64,000 nt of DNA from Bacteroidaceae bacterium (GTDB lineage: Bacteria; Bacteroidota; Bacteroidia; Bacteroidales; Bacteroidaceae), in the NCBI GenBank assembly GCA_017466065.1, contig JAFTUV010000016.1:1-64000 (forward strand), read 5' to 3'. Positions within the stretch are counted from its first letter, which is position 1, and every line of letters begins with the position of its first letter. Below the pieces are notes generated by a model. The model was not told where the DNA came from, did no database searches, and was given only the letters and a program-made list of their open reading frames with translations. The position numbers and the translations under genes are program-made. Positions 9,101 to 15,831 of the stretch are shown here, in pieces.

Positions 9101-10455
9101 CCTTCTATCTCTATGGGGGTATATGTGTAGTCCTTGTATTTTAAGGAGCTTATAACAGAGGAGAATGTAATGTCGGGATTTTCGGCCTGTGCATAGCCCT
9201 GTATGTCGGCATTTATGTTGCACGAACCGAGATTGTCGTCTTGCAGAATGCGGTTGAGGTTTATATTTTGTCCTCGCAAGGTGGCTGCATACATTTGGTT
9301 GCGGTTTGTTTTTGCATACCCGTCGATGCTCCCGCACTCGCTGTGAAGGGTGAAGTTGCCCGAAATTTCACGATTGTCGCCGGCTGTGGCTGTTCCGGTG
9401 AGTGTAATCTGCCCTAATTGTTTGAGAATGTCGAGTGCTCCCGATTGATCGTCGAGCACTGCTTGCAGATGGGTTATTGCTGCCGGTGTGAGTGTGATGT
9501 TGTTTATGGAGAGGGTGCCCTCTTGCAGGTTGAACGGTTTTTTGGTTTCTGTATTTATTTGCAGGGCAAGGCTGTTGTCGGATGTGGAGAGGGTTACTGT
9601 TCCGCGGGTACTTTTGTTGTTGCTGCCGATGGTTGCGCTGAATTTTATGGAGGGCAGCCCTGCGGTGTTTAAAATGGGTAGAAAGGATGCAAAGTCGGCC
9701 GGAGTGAGGCGTTCACAGTCAATCTTCCCGTTGAGGCTTGCTCCCTCGGCCGATATTGCTATTTGCTTTGCTTTCAGGCGGCTTTCAGGCAGTTCTATGA
9801 GCAGTTTTTCAATGTTTGCTCCTTGTGGGGTTGCATCTACTCTTGCCGACAGGCGGTCGAGGGTGAGGCCTTTTGACTCTTTTCCCGATATTGAGCGTAT
9901 GTAGAGGCTCAATGTGTCGCTTGTGAGTTTTTTCAGTGATAGATTGCAGGTGAGCTCTTCTATTTTTATGTGTGAGGGGTCGAATATGCTGTCTTTGCGC
10001 TCTTCTTGCTCAATGTCGTATGTGAGGCTGCCTTCGTACAATTGTATCTGGTTTATGCGAAGGTTGGGCATTGTTTTTTTTGATGCGGTGCTGTCGCCTG
10101 CGAGCCTGTCGAGCAGGAATTGTATGTTCAGCGGGCTGTCTATGCTCTTGCGACGGAGTGTGACGGTGGGTTGCCCGATGATGAGCGTGTTTATGCGTAT
10201 GTCGCCTTTGAGCATATATAGGGGCGATAGGTGGGCGGTGATTTTGGGGATGTAGAGGGCTGTGTCGCCTTCTTCGTCGGCGACGGTTGCCGATTTTATA
10301 ACTACTTTGTTGAGGTGCTGAACCTGTACCGAGCCGATGCTTATGGGGAGGTCGCTCAGTTCTTGCAGGGCGCGGGTTATGTTTCTGGCTGCTCGCTCCT
10401 GTATGGCTTCGAGTCGTAATAGCAGTGATGTTCCATAGATTGCGGCAACAATCAC
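6121..10455 (-). CDS. tamB: TamB-family translocation/assembly or lipid-transport protein
   Basis: 1444 residues, typical of the AsmA-like TamB family, whose members span the periplasm as a long beta-taco groove and are implicated in outer-membrane protein assembly or phospholipid transport. Seen: a short hydrophobic N-terminus, a very long run of beta-strand repeats, and the conserved C-terminal DUF490 region ('GRLDLERGTYKF', 'GDPFLADLNLKTKY', 'LNFNIELPDANEEERELLASMVNTPEQKNMQFIYLMGIGKFY'-type block in parts). The start is uncertain: the called start is a GTG, but the same frame stays open upstream to a stop near 10538 and the added residues (GYSIKAIKYIIITLAV) extend the membrane anchor well. 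A GGGGAGG stretch lies at about 10497-10503, yet no ATG is in frame. No TamA/BamA partner lies next to it. Confidence 0.88.
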   Translation of the reverse strand: MIVAAIYGTSLLLRLEAIQERAARNITRALQELSDLPISIGSVQVQHLNKVVIKSATVADEEGDTALYIPKITAHLSPLYMLKGDIRINTLIIGQPTVTLRRKSIDSPLNIQFLLDRLAGDSTASKKTMPNLRINQIQLYEGSLTYDIEQEERKDSIFDPSHIKIEELTCNLSLKKLTSDTLSLYIRSISGKESKGLTLDRLSARVDATPQGANIEKLLIELPESRLKAKQIAISAEGASLNGKIDCERLTPADFASFLPILNTAGLPSIKFSATIGSNNKSTRGTVTLSTSDNSLALQINTETKKPFNLQEGTLSINNITLTPAAITHLQAVLDDQSGALDILKQLGQITLTGTATAGDNREISGNFTLHSECGSIDGYAKTNRNQMYAATLRGQNINLNRILQDDNLGSCNINADIQGYAQAENPDITFSSVISSLKYKDYTYTPIEIEGSYNTKDFTARIFCNDPNATGNLLCTSAQKEHKEMKITASIDSIKPHNLNISSDDNGKISAEIDGTYNIYKEGKSLFDLQIYNITQETPTKKNNIRRLHIVDNNLLDNRSLLINSDFLDAKIAGDFDYASLAGTFENITKTHLPAILDPRNITRTDNSYVFNFNIKNTTIISNLLQLPIAIRDHSTITGLCDDNRKLFHAKIDLSNATINKQRFKSINAELIANEKAASIKSTLKAPQGKKSTKELILNQRTTMCNNTISTTLDWANDTTPANNGAINIDITLARTDNKVQADAVISPSRIVYNGTPWDISRCNIKGNADEITIDNLHLANDRKTLYAKGKLGKSPDDILNIELKDIKLESILDLVNFHSVEFGGNATGDITLGSAFTSPQFSSTLKVDSFLFEKGYMGDLDFNAEWNETDKSIVMRGDIRTPDKAHTIVKGFVSPANDTISLCIDADRTRLTFLNSMLSGILSDVGATATGQAYLTGPLGHLNLVGKVVTNGPLRVTSTNVIYMLINDTVTLTHNKMSLDRGLISDSYRNIGYVSGSINHNCLGNFTCDIDIKAEGLLAYHCEDFGPNPFHGRAFATGNANITANDKGLFIHADVRSERNSYFVYDAGTMGTSATSNFIKFTDRNKKHTPKLQQNEDEEETHNAHKSLLSRLNLEFMIDVTPDIQLKVLTNRKTGDYIDLYGNGPITAIYDEKEGFSMMGRLDLERGTYKFTMQDIFPKEFDITDGSSLEFNGDPFLADLNLKTKYLVPSASLSDLDPTGRRHKNVKVHCLMDITGKLEAPQLNFNIELPDANEEERELLASMVNTPEQKNMQFIYLMGIGKFYTYDYNRSDGNAESSTAMESLISNTISGQLNNMLSRIIDNRNWNISGNFSSSERGWNSMEVEGILEGRLLDNRLLINGNFGYRENPLANSNFVGDFEIQWLLNKSGNVSLKAYNKTNDRYFSDATLTTQGAGIILRHNFDEWRWWLRNKNKKEKEKTNK

Positions 10456-10567
10456 TGCGAGTGTGATAATTATGTATTTTATGGCCTTTATACTGTATCC
10501 TCCCCTTGTTTTTTTGTTCTTATGGGTGCGTGCATCCTATTTTTCGCATCTTTGATGCAATGATAGT

Positions 10568-10616
10568 GCAAATGAGCGAAACGCAAGTTTACTTGTAGGT
10601 TTCCCGGCGAGTGCAG
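10568..10616 (+). repeat. Dispersed intergenic repeat, family R1 copy at 10.6 kb
   Basis: Contains GAGCGAAA, the inverted pair CAAGTTTACTTG and GGCGAGTGCAG followed by CCTATTTTCGCA. The same order of blocks occurs at 17757-17826 and 17841-17910 and, inverted, at 36619-36692. It lies in the 350-bp divergent gap between tamB and the SLC13 permease. The rest of that gap has a TATCTTCG element at 10767-10774, one base off the -7 consensus, as a possible promoter for the permease. Confidence 0.65.
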
Positions 10617-10807
10617 CCTATTTTCGCATCTCTGATGCAAAAATAATAGAAATTCTTATTTATTGCTTGCTTGTGTGGCATTAAATATCCGGTGTTGTCT
10701 CTTAAATTTTGTTTTTTTTTACAAATTATTGTGGTATTTATGGGTGCCGCTACCGCTTAAAATTCGTATCTTCGCGCTATATTTATATTTACGATATTTT
10801 ATTGTCT

Positions 10808-12658
10808 ATGATAGTTACAATTTTAGTTCTTTTCTTGTCGGTGGCTCTCTTTATAAGCGGGAGAGTGCGTTCCGATATTGTGGCATTGTCGGCATTGGCA
10901 ACCTTGCTTGTGTCGGGGGTGCTCACTCCCGAGGAGGCTCTCTCGGGATTTTCGAGCAATGTTATAATTATGATGGTGGGCTTGTTTGTTGTTGGCGGTG
11001 CCATATTCCAGACGGGGCTTGCCAAGATGATAAGCTCAAAATTGATGAGGTTTGCCGGCAATAGCGAAATAAGGCTCTTTCTTTTGGTGATGGGGGTAAC
11101 ATCCATTATGGGGGCTTTTGTGAGTAACACGGGCACGGTTGCCATAATGATACCTATTGTGGTGAGTATGGCTATGAGCGTGAAGATGAATCCCAGCCGC
11201 CTGCTTATGCCGCTTGCCTTTGCCAGCAGTATGAGCGGTATGATGACTCTTATCGGTACACCGCCCAACCTTGTAATCAACGATGAACTTATTTCTAACG
11301 GCTATCCGGGATTGGGCTTCTTTACCTTTCTGCCCGTAGGTCTTATATGTGTGGTGGTCGGAACCATTGTACTCCTCCCGTTGAGCAAGAAATGCTTGTC
11401 AAAATCGGGTGCATTGAGTGCAACGAGTGCCAGCAGCGGAAAGTCGCTCAAAACTCTTGTTGCCGAGTATGGAATATCGAGCAATCTGCATCGTTTGCAG
11501 GTTACGGCAGCGTCGCTTGTGGCCGGCAAGATGATTGGAGAGATTGATATTCGCAAGAAGTATGGATTGAATATTATAGAATTGCGACACATTGAACGTG
11601 GGCAGCACAGAATTCTGAAAGGGGTTACGCAGCAGGCTGTGGACTCCGACACGGTGTTGCGCATCGACGATGTTCTTTATGTGTCGGGCAATATCGAGAT
11701 TGTAAAGGCTTTTGCCCAGAAATATAAATTGACTGTTCTGAACGATAGTGACGATGGCAAGGTGAAGGGGCTCGATTTCTACAATATAGGCGTTGCCGAG
11801 ATTGTGTTGCTGTCAACTTCGACAATGGTGAATAAAACAATAAGGGAGGTTGGCTTCCGAAGCAAATATAATGTGAGCGTGCTTGGTATATGCCGCAAGA
11901 AGAAATATATACTGCAAGGCATTGCCGACGAAACTATACATAGTGGCGATGTGCTGCTGGTGCAGGGTGCGTGGGATAATATTGCCAAGCTCGAAAATGA
12001 GAGCAGTGAGTGGATTGTGCTCGGTCGTCCTCTCGAAGAGGCTGCCAAGGTTACGCTCGACTATAAGGCTCCTGTTGCTGCGCTCATTATGCTTGGAATG
12101 ATTGTGGTTATGGCGTGCGATTTTATTCCTGTGGCACCTGTGACTGCGGTTATTGTTGCGGGGCTTCTTATGGTGCTCACCGGCTGTTTCCGCAATGTGG
12201 AGGCTGCCTACAAGACCATAAATTGGGAGAGTATAGTGCTGATTGCTGCAATGATGCCAATGTCGGTTGCGTTGCAAAAGACGGGTGTGTCGGCTTGGAT
12301 TTCAAATTCCTTGGTCGATGGCTTGGGTAATTATGGCCCGCTGGCTCTTATGGCGGGAATTTATTTCACCACTTCGTTTATGACTATGTTCATAAGCAAC
12401 ACGGCAACGGCAGTACTCTTGGCTCCCATTGCTATGAGTAGTGCTGTGGCGATAGGGGTGAGCCCGGTGCCGTTCCTGTTTGCCGTTACTTTGGGTGCGA
12501 GCCTCTGCTTTGCCTCGCCTTTCTCCACTCCTCCCAACGCATTGGTGATGCCTGCCGGGCAATATACATTTATGGATTATGTGAAAGTGGGCCTTCCGTT
12601 GCAGATTATTCTGGGAATTGTGATGATTCTGGTTCTTCCTTTCCTTTTTCCATTTTAA
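10808..12658 (+). CDS. SLC13-family permease with two RCK_C (TrkA-C) domains
   Basis: 616 residues from the ATG at 10808; upstream in-frame codons look non-coding and the protein then begins with the membrane segment MIVTILVLFLSVALFISG. Layout: membrane half (about 1-190) with 'SNTGTVAIMIP' and 'LIGTPPNLVIND', the signature of divalent anion:Na+ symporters; two cytoplasmic RCK_C regulatory modules (about 200-360, with 'GENIDIRKKYGLNIIELR'-like segments); second membrane half with 'SNTATAVLLAPIA' and 'FASPFSTPPNALVMPAGQY'. The family carries dicarboxylates or sulfate; the RCK_C insertion is typical of the YfbS/SdcS-like bacterial branch. Substrate cannot be told. Divergent from tamB, followed after 94 nt by the sigma-54-type regulator. 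Confidence 0.88.
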   Translation: MIVTILVLFLSVALFISGRVRSDIVALSALATLLVSGVLTPEEALSGFSSNVIIMMVGLFVVGGAIFQTGLAKMISSKLMRFAGNSEIRLFLLVMGVTSIMGAFVSNTGTVAIMIPIVVSMAMSVKMNPSRLLMPLAFASSMSGMMTLIGTPPNLVINDELISNGYPGLGFFTFLPVGLICVVVGTIVLLPLSKKCLSKSGALSATSASSGKSLKTLVAEYGISSNLHRLQVTAASLVAGKMIGEIDIRKKYGLNIIELRHIERGQHRILKGVTQQAVDSDTVLRIDDVLYVSGNIEIVKAFAQKYKLTVLNDSDDGKVKGLDFYNIGVAEIVLLSTSTMVNKTIREVGFRSKYNVSVLGICRKKKYILQGIADETIHSGDVLLVQGAWDNIAKLENESSEWIVLGRPLEEAAKVTLDYKAPVAALIMLGMIVVMACDFIPVAPVTAVIVAGLLMVLTGCFRNVEAAYKTINWESIVLIAAMMPMSVALQKTGVSAWISNSLVDGLGNYGPLALMAGIYFTTSFMTMFISNTATAVLLAPIAMSSAVAIGVSPVPFLFAVTLGASLCFASPFSTPPNALVMPAGQYTFMDYVKVGLPLQIILGIVMILVLPFLFPF

Positions 12659-12674
12659 ACAGCTCCTAAAATAA

Positions 12675-12728
12675 AATTCTGCCAGAATTGCTTGTTTCTT
12701 GCGAAAAATGAGTAATTTTGGCAGAATT
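12675..12728. promoter_or_regulatory. Paired operator-like palindromes around the promoter of the sigma-54-type activator
   Basis: AATTCTG-C-CAGAATT (12675-12689) is a perfect 7-1-7 palindrome. AATTTTG-G-CAGAATT (12714-12728) is the same site with one mismatch. Their centres are 39 bp apart, close to four helical turns, and the second overlaps the -7 element TAATTTTG. The adjacent gene encodes a protein with a Fis-type helix-turn-helix, so autoregulation is a reasonable inference. Not shown: which protein binds. Confidence 0.55.
12691..12720 (+). promoter_or_regulatory. Promoter for the activator-lptE-TPR-secG operon
   Basis: CTTG (12691-12694, 3 of 4 to the -33 TTTG) is followed after 18 nt by TAATTTTG (12713-12720), a full match to TAnnTTTG. 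The predicted start lies about 25 nt before the ATG at 12753. It is a housekeeping-type promoter; the nearby TGGCAG-N7-GC does not have the GG-N10-GC spacing of a sigma-54 promoter. Confidence 0.55.
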
Positions 12729-12752
12729 CAGCTTTTGACGATAGAACACTAT

Positions 12753-13979
12753 ATGGAAATTACTGAAATACAGAGGGTGAAGCAGCAGTTTGGTATCATT
12801 GGTAATGATGCCGAGCTGACAAGGGCGATTGATACTGCTATTCAGGTGGCTCACACCGACCTCACTGTGCTTATTACCGGTGAGAGTGGAGTGGGCAAGG
12901 AGTTTTTCCCGCAGATAATACACACTAACAGTGTGCGTAAACACGGAAAATACTTTGCAGTGAACTGCGGAGCTATTCCCGAGGGTACGATAGATTCGGA
13001 ACTCTTCGGGCACGTGAAGGGTGCTTTTACCGATGCTGTGAGCGAACGTAAGGGTTACTTTTGCGAGGCCGATGGCGGTACTATATTTCTCGACGAGGTT
13101 GGCGAGCTGCCTCTGTCGACACAGGCGCGTCTTTTGCGTGTGCTCGAAAATGGCGAGTTTCTGCGTGTGGGCTCTTCGAAGGTGGAAAAGACCAATGTGC
13201 GCATTGTGTGTGCAACAAATGTGAATCTGCCCGAGGCTGTGAGCAACGGCCGTTTCCGCGAGGACTTATACTACCGCTTGAACACCGTGCCTATTAAAGT
13301 GCCGGCTTTGCGCAACCGTGGCGAGGATATTTTCCTGCTTTTCAAGAAGTTTACTATGGATTTTGCCGCAAAATACAAGGTGCCTCGCATTGAACTTGAC
13401 GAGCAGGCCAAAAGGGCCTTGCTTGCCTATTCGTGGCCCGGAAACATACGCCAACTGAAAAATGTTGCCGAGCAGATTTCTATTCTCGAATTAAATCGCA
13501 AGGTAACGGCCGATGTTATTGTGAATTATCTGCCCGAGCAGCCTAAAAATAATCTGCCGACTCTTTTTGGCGGTGCAGGGAGCAGTGGCAAGACATTTGA
13601 GAGTGAGAGGGAAATTCTGTACAGCGTGCTGTTTGATATGCGTCGCGATATTACGGAACTCAAAAAACAGGTTGCGAGTTTGAGTGCGTCGAGCCCTCGT
13701 ACAAACGAGAATGTGCATATATACACCGAGGCCGAGGAGGTTGTGCCGGTGGTGCAACACCCTTCGCAGCCAACGATTCACATTGCTTCGTCTGCGCCTG
13801 TGCATCAGATTGTGGATGATGAATATGTCGAGGAGGCCTTGTCGCTCGATGATATGGAGAAGAAGGCTATCAAACAGGCGTTGGAGCGTCACCGCGGTCG
13901 TCGTCGCGACGCGGCAAAGGAGTTGAATATTTCGGAAAGAACACTTTATAGAAAGATTAAAGAATATGGCATTGAATAG
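12753..13979 (+). CDS. Sigma-54-type AAA+ transcription activator with Fis-type HTH, no receiver domain
   Basis: 408 residues from ATG 12753; an in-frame ATG at 12708 would place the promoter inside the gene. Domains: AAA+ core (about 15-245) with Walker A GESGVGKE (43-50), GAFTDA (90-95) and Walker B 'GGTIFLDEVGEL' (108-119); 'YSWPGNIRQLKN' sensor II; a linker; C-terminal Fis-type helix-turn-helix ('RRRDAAKELNISERTLYRKI'). There is no N-terminal sensor or receiver. The usual GAFTGA loop, which contacts sigma-54, reads GAFTDA. It is the first gene of an operon with lptE (14-bp overlap), a TPR protein and secG, an arrangement I recall from other Bacteroidales. It may control envelope genes; targets are unknown. 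Confidence 0.9.
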   Translation: MEITEIQRVKQQFGIIGNDAELTRAIDTAIQVAHTDLTVLITGESGVGKEFFPQIIHTNSVRKHGKYFAVNCGAIPEGTIDSELFGHVKGAFTDAVSERKGYFCEADGGTIFLDEVGELPLSTQARLLRVLENGEFLRVGSSKVEKTNVRIVCATNVNLPEAVSNGRFREDLYYRLNTVPIKVPALRNRGEDIFLLFKKFTMDFAAKYKVPRIELDEQAKRALLAYSWPGNIRQLKNVAEQISILELNRKVTADVIVNYLPEQPKNNLPTLFGGAGSSGKTFESEREILYSVLFDMRRDITELKKQVASLSASSPRTNENVHIYTEAEEVVPVVQHPSQPTIHIASSAPVHQIVDDEYVEEALSLDDMEKKAIKQALERHRGRRRDAAKELNISERTLYRKIKEYGIE

Positions 13980-14493
13980 CAAATTTAAAAGGGGATTGTT
14001 TGTGCTTCCGTTGCTCTCGCTGTTGCTGCTCTTGGGCTGCAAGGTGAGCTATAAGTTCACCGGAGCGTCGATAGATTATTCGGTGGTGAAGACGATAACG
14101 CTGGAAACTTTCCAGAATCGTGCTGCTTATCAGTGGGGGCCTATGGCGATGATGCTTAACGAGAAATTGAGCGATGTGTTCATTCAGCAGACAAAGCTCA
14201 CACAGGTGAATCGTGGAGGCGACTTGCAGCTGGCGGGTGAGATTACCTCGTACGACCAGATAAACAAGTCTATTTCTTCGGATGGCTATTCGGCAATGGT
14301 GCAGTTGAAGATGACTGTTAATGTGCGTTTCACAAATAACAAGAATCACGAAGAGGACTTTGAACGTACCTTCTCGGCTACCCGCGACTATGAGTCGTCG
14401 CAACAGCTCGAAACTGTGCAGGAGGAGCTTGTAACACAGATGATTGCCGAAATTGTCGATGCTATATTCAATGCCGCAGTAGCAAACTGGTGA
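13966..14493 (+). CDS. lptE: LptE family LPS-assembly lipoprotein
   Basis: 175 residues. The N-terminus is a lipoprotein signal with the lipobox LLLGC, acylated at Cys25. The body follows the Bacteroidetes LptE-like pattern ('TGASIDYSVVKTITLETFQNRA', 'LNEKLSDVF', 'GDLQLAGEITSYDQ'). LptE plugs and stabilises the LptD translocon that inserts LPS or LOS in the outer membrane. The start overlaps the regulator gene by 14 bp and its stop is followed immediately by the TPR gene, so translation is coupled. The family is highly divergent, and the call relies on length, lipobox, motif pattern and context. Confidence 0.82.
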   Translation: MALNSKFKRGLFVLPLLSLLLLLGCKVSYKFTGASIDYSVVKTITLETFQNRAAYQWGPMAMMLNEKLSDVFIQQTKLTQVNRGGDLQLAGEITSYDQINKSISSDGYSAMVQLKMTVNVRFTNNKNHEEDFERTFSATRDYESSQQLETVQEELVTQMIAEIVDAIFNAAVANW

Positions 14494-14498
14494 TTGTG

Positions 14499-15206
14499 AT
14501 GGAGGCTTTGCAGGTATATATATCGCACCCCGAGAGGCTCAATCGCGACACGCTCTATGAACTGCGTATGCTGGTGGCCAAGCACCCTACATTCGATGTT
14601 GCACGCTTGCTGATGCTCAAAAATCTCTATCTGTTGCACGATGTTGAGCTTGGCAAGGAGATGCGCAGGGCGGCCCTCTATCTGAAAAACCGCTGGGCTT
14701 TGTTTGAGCTGATAGAGGGGTATGGTGCATCGGTCGCCGATGAGGATGTGCCGGTGGATGTGTCGGTCGACAGAACTATGGCACTTATCGATGCTTTTCT
14801 TGAAACGTTGCCCTCGGAGAAACTCTCTTTGGAGGCCGAAGGGGCTGCTGCCGTGGACTATGCGTCGGCCTATCTTGCAAAGGATGTTCCCGAGGAGAGT
14901 GTTCCTCTTTTGCGTGGACAGAGTCTTATAGATGACTTTCTGGCCGGTGACAATGAGAAGATTACTCTCGACTTGAAGGGTGAGGGCGAGGCGTTGCCTG
15001 TTGTGCCCGAACAGGCTGTCGAAGAGTTGCCCGAAACATCGTTTTTCACCGAAACTCTTGCAAATATTTATATTAAGCAGGGGAAATATGATAAGGCTTT
15101 GGAAATTATTAAACGGTTATGTTTGGAATATCCGAATAAAAATCGTTACTTTGCAGACCAAATTAGATTTTTAGAAAAAATAATTAAACATATAAAAAGA
15201 AAATAA
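14499..15206 (+). CDS. Tetratricopeptide-repeat protein of the lptE-secG operon
   Basis: 235 residues from ATG 14499; a GTG at 14490 overlapping the lptE stop is an alternative start. No signal peptide or membrane segment is seen, so it is probably cytoplasmic. Near the C-terminus a TPR is clear ('LANIYIKQGKYDKALEIIKRLCLEYP', in the last 50 residues); the N-terminal half is helical with 'HPTFDVARLLMLKNLYLL'. The middle is acidic (many Glu/Asp). TPRs mediate protein contacts; no partner is known. It lies 3 nt before secG, within one operon. Confidence 0.75.
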   Translation: MEALQVYISHPERLNRDTLYELRMLVAKHPTFDVARLLMLKNLYLLHDVELGKEMRRAALYLKNRWALFELIEGYGASVADEDVPVDVSVDRTMALIDAFLETLPSEKLSLEAEGAAAVDYASAYLAKDVPEESVPLLRGQSLIDDFLAGDNEKITLDLKGEGEALPVVPEQAVEELPETSFFTETLANIYIKQGKYDKALEIIKRLCLEYPNKNRYFADQIRFLEKIIKHIKRK

Positions 15207-15209
15207 AGT

Positions 15210-15557
15210 ATGTATTTGGTTTGCGTTTTACTTATCGTAATAGCATCGGTGCTAATGTGTCTTATAGTATTGGTTCAGAATTCAAAGGGTGGTGGCCTTG
15301 CATCGGGCTTCGCTTCTTCTAACCAAATTATGGGTGTGAGAAAAACTACCGACTTCTTGGAGAAAGCTACTTGGAGCCTTGCAGCCTTTATGGTTGTGGC
15401 TTGTATTGTTGCTGCTTGGTCGCTTCCCGGCATCACTGCTCAGGAGGAGGGCCTTACTCAAAGTGCAATAGAGAGCAGTGCCGTTAACCCCGAGGTTGTT
15501 CCTAATCTTACAGAAGAACTTCCTGCCGAGGTTACAGTGGAAACTCCCGCAGAGTAA
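15210..15557 (+). CDS. secG: SecG preprotein translocase subunit
   Basis: 115 residues. Two membrane helices (about 1-20 and 50-72) flank the signature 'LIVLVQNSKGGGLASGF', which is the diagnostic SecG loop. SecG joins SecY and SecE in the inner membrane and aids SecA-driven export. The C-terminal 40 residues are a Glu/Pro-rich tail (EELPAEVTVETPAE), longer than in E. coli and common in Bacteroidetes. It is the last gene of the operon; a terminator follows after 18 nt. Confidence 0.92.
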   Translation: MYLVCVLLIVIASVLMCLIVLVQNSKGGGLASGFASSNQIMGVRKTTDFLEKATWSLAAFMVVACIVAAWSLPGITAQEEGLTQSAIESSAVNPEVVPNLTEELPAEVTVETPAE

Positions 15558-15575
15558 TCGATTGCTTTAAATGAT

Positions 15576-15608
15576 AAAGGACAGCCGTTTAAGTTGTCCT
15601 TTTTTTTG
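15576..15608 (+). terminator. Intrinsic terminator after secG
   Basis: AAAGGACA (15576-15583) pairs with TGTCCTTT (15595-15602), followed by a run of T's through 15607. Confidence 0.85.
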
Positions 15609-15696
15609 TCTGCTCGCGTGCTGCGTTTTTGCTGCACTTTTTTAAAAAAGTGCAAAAGAAAAAGTTTGAACCGATTGAGAGAATGGCCGACAATAG

Positions 15697-15764
15697 CGCC
15701 GAGGATTTTAGAGCAAAACTTTTTTGACTGATTAGATTTCGCTGCATAGCCCCCCAACTTTTGC
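15697..15764. repeat. Dispersed intergenic repeat, family R2 copy b
   Basis: Same ordered blocks as 3913-3975: CCGAGG-TTTTAGAGCA-AACTTTTT, then CCCCCCAACTTTTGC. A separate perfect hairpin, GCACTTTTTT/AAAAAAGTGC (15634-15653), precedes it. Both lie in the gap between secG and the convergent DUF349 gene. Confidence 0.6.
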
Positions 15765-15770
15765 GGATAA

Positions 15771-15810
15771 ACACTCCACCCTGCTTTCAATTGAAAGCAG
15801 GGTGGAGTGT
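15771..15810. terminator. Perfect 40-bp palindrome between convergent genes
   Basis: ACACTCCACCCTGCTTTCAA and its exact reverse complement abut at 15790/15791, so the 40-bp element is a perfect palindrome. It lies 21 bp past the stop of the minus-strand DUF349 gene and could end transcription from both sides, though neither side has a T-run. Confidence 0.55.
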
Positions 15811-15831
15811 GGTTATTGAAAAGCAGGTTGT

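Noticed and set aside
12716..12735. Possible sigma-54 promoter TGGCAG...GC upstream of the activator gene
   Set aside because: GG and GC are separated by 9 bases, not 10, and the flanking bases do not match TGGCACG/TTGC.
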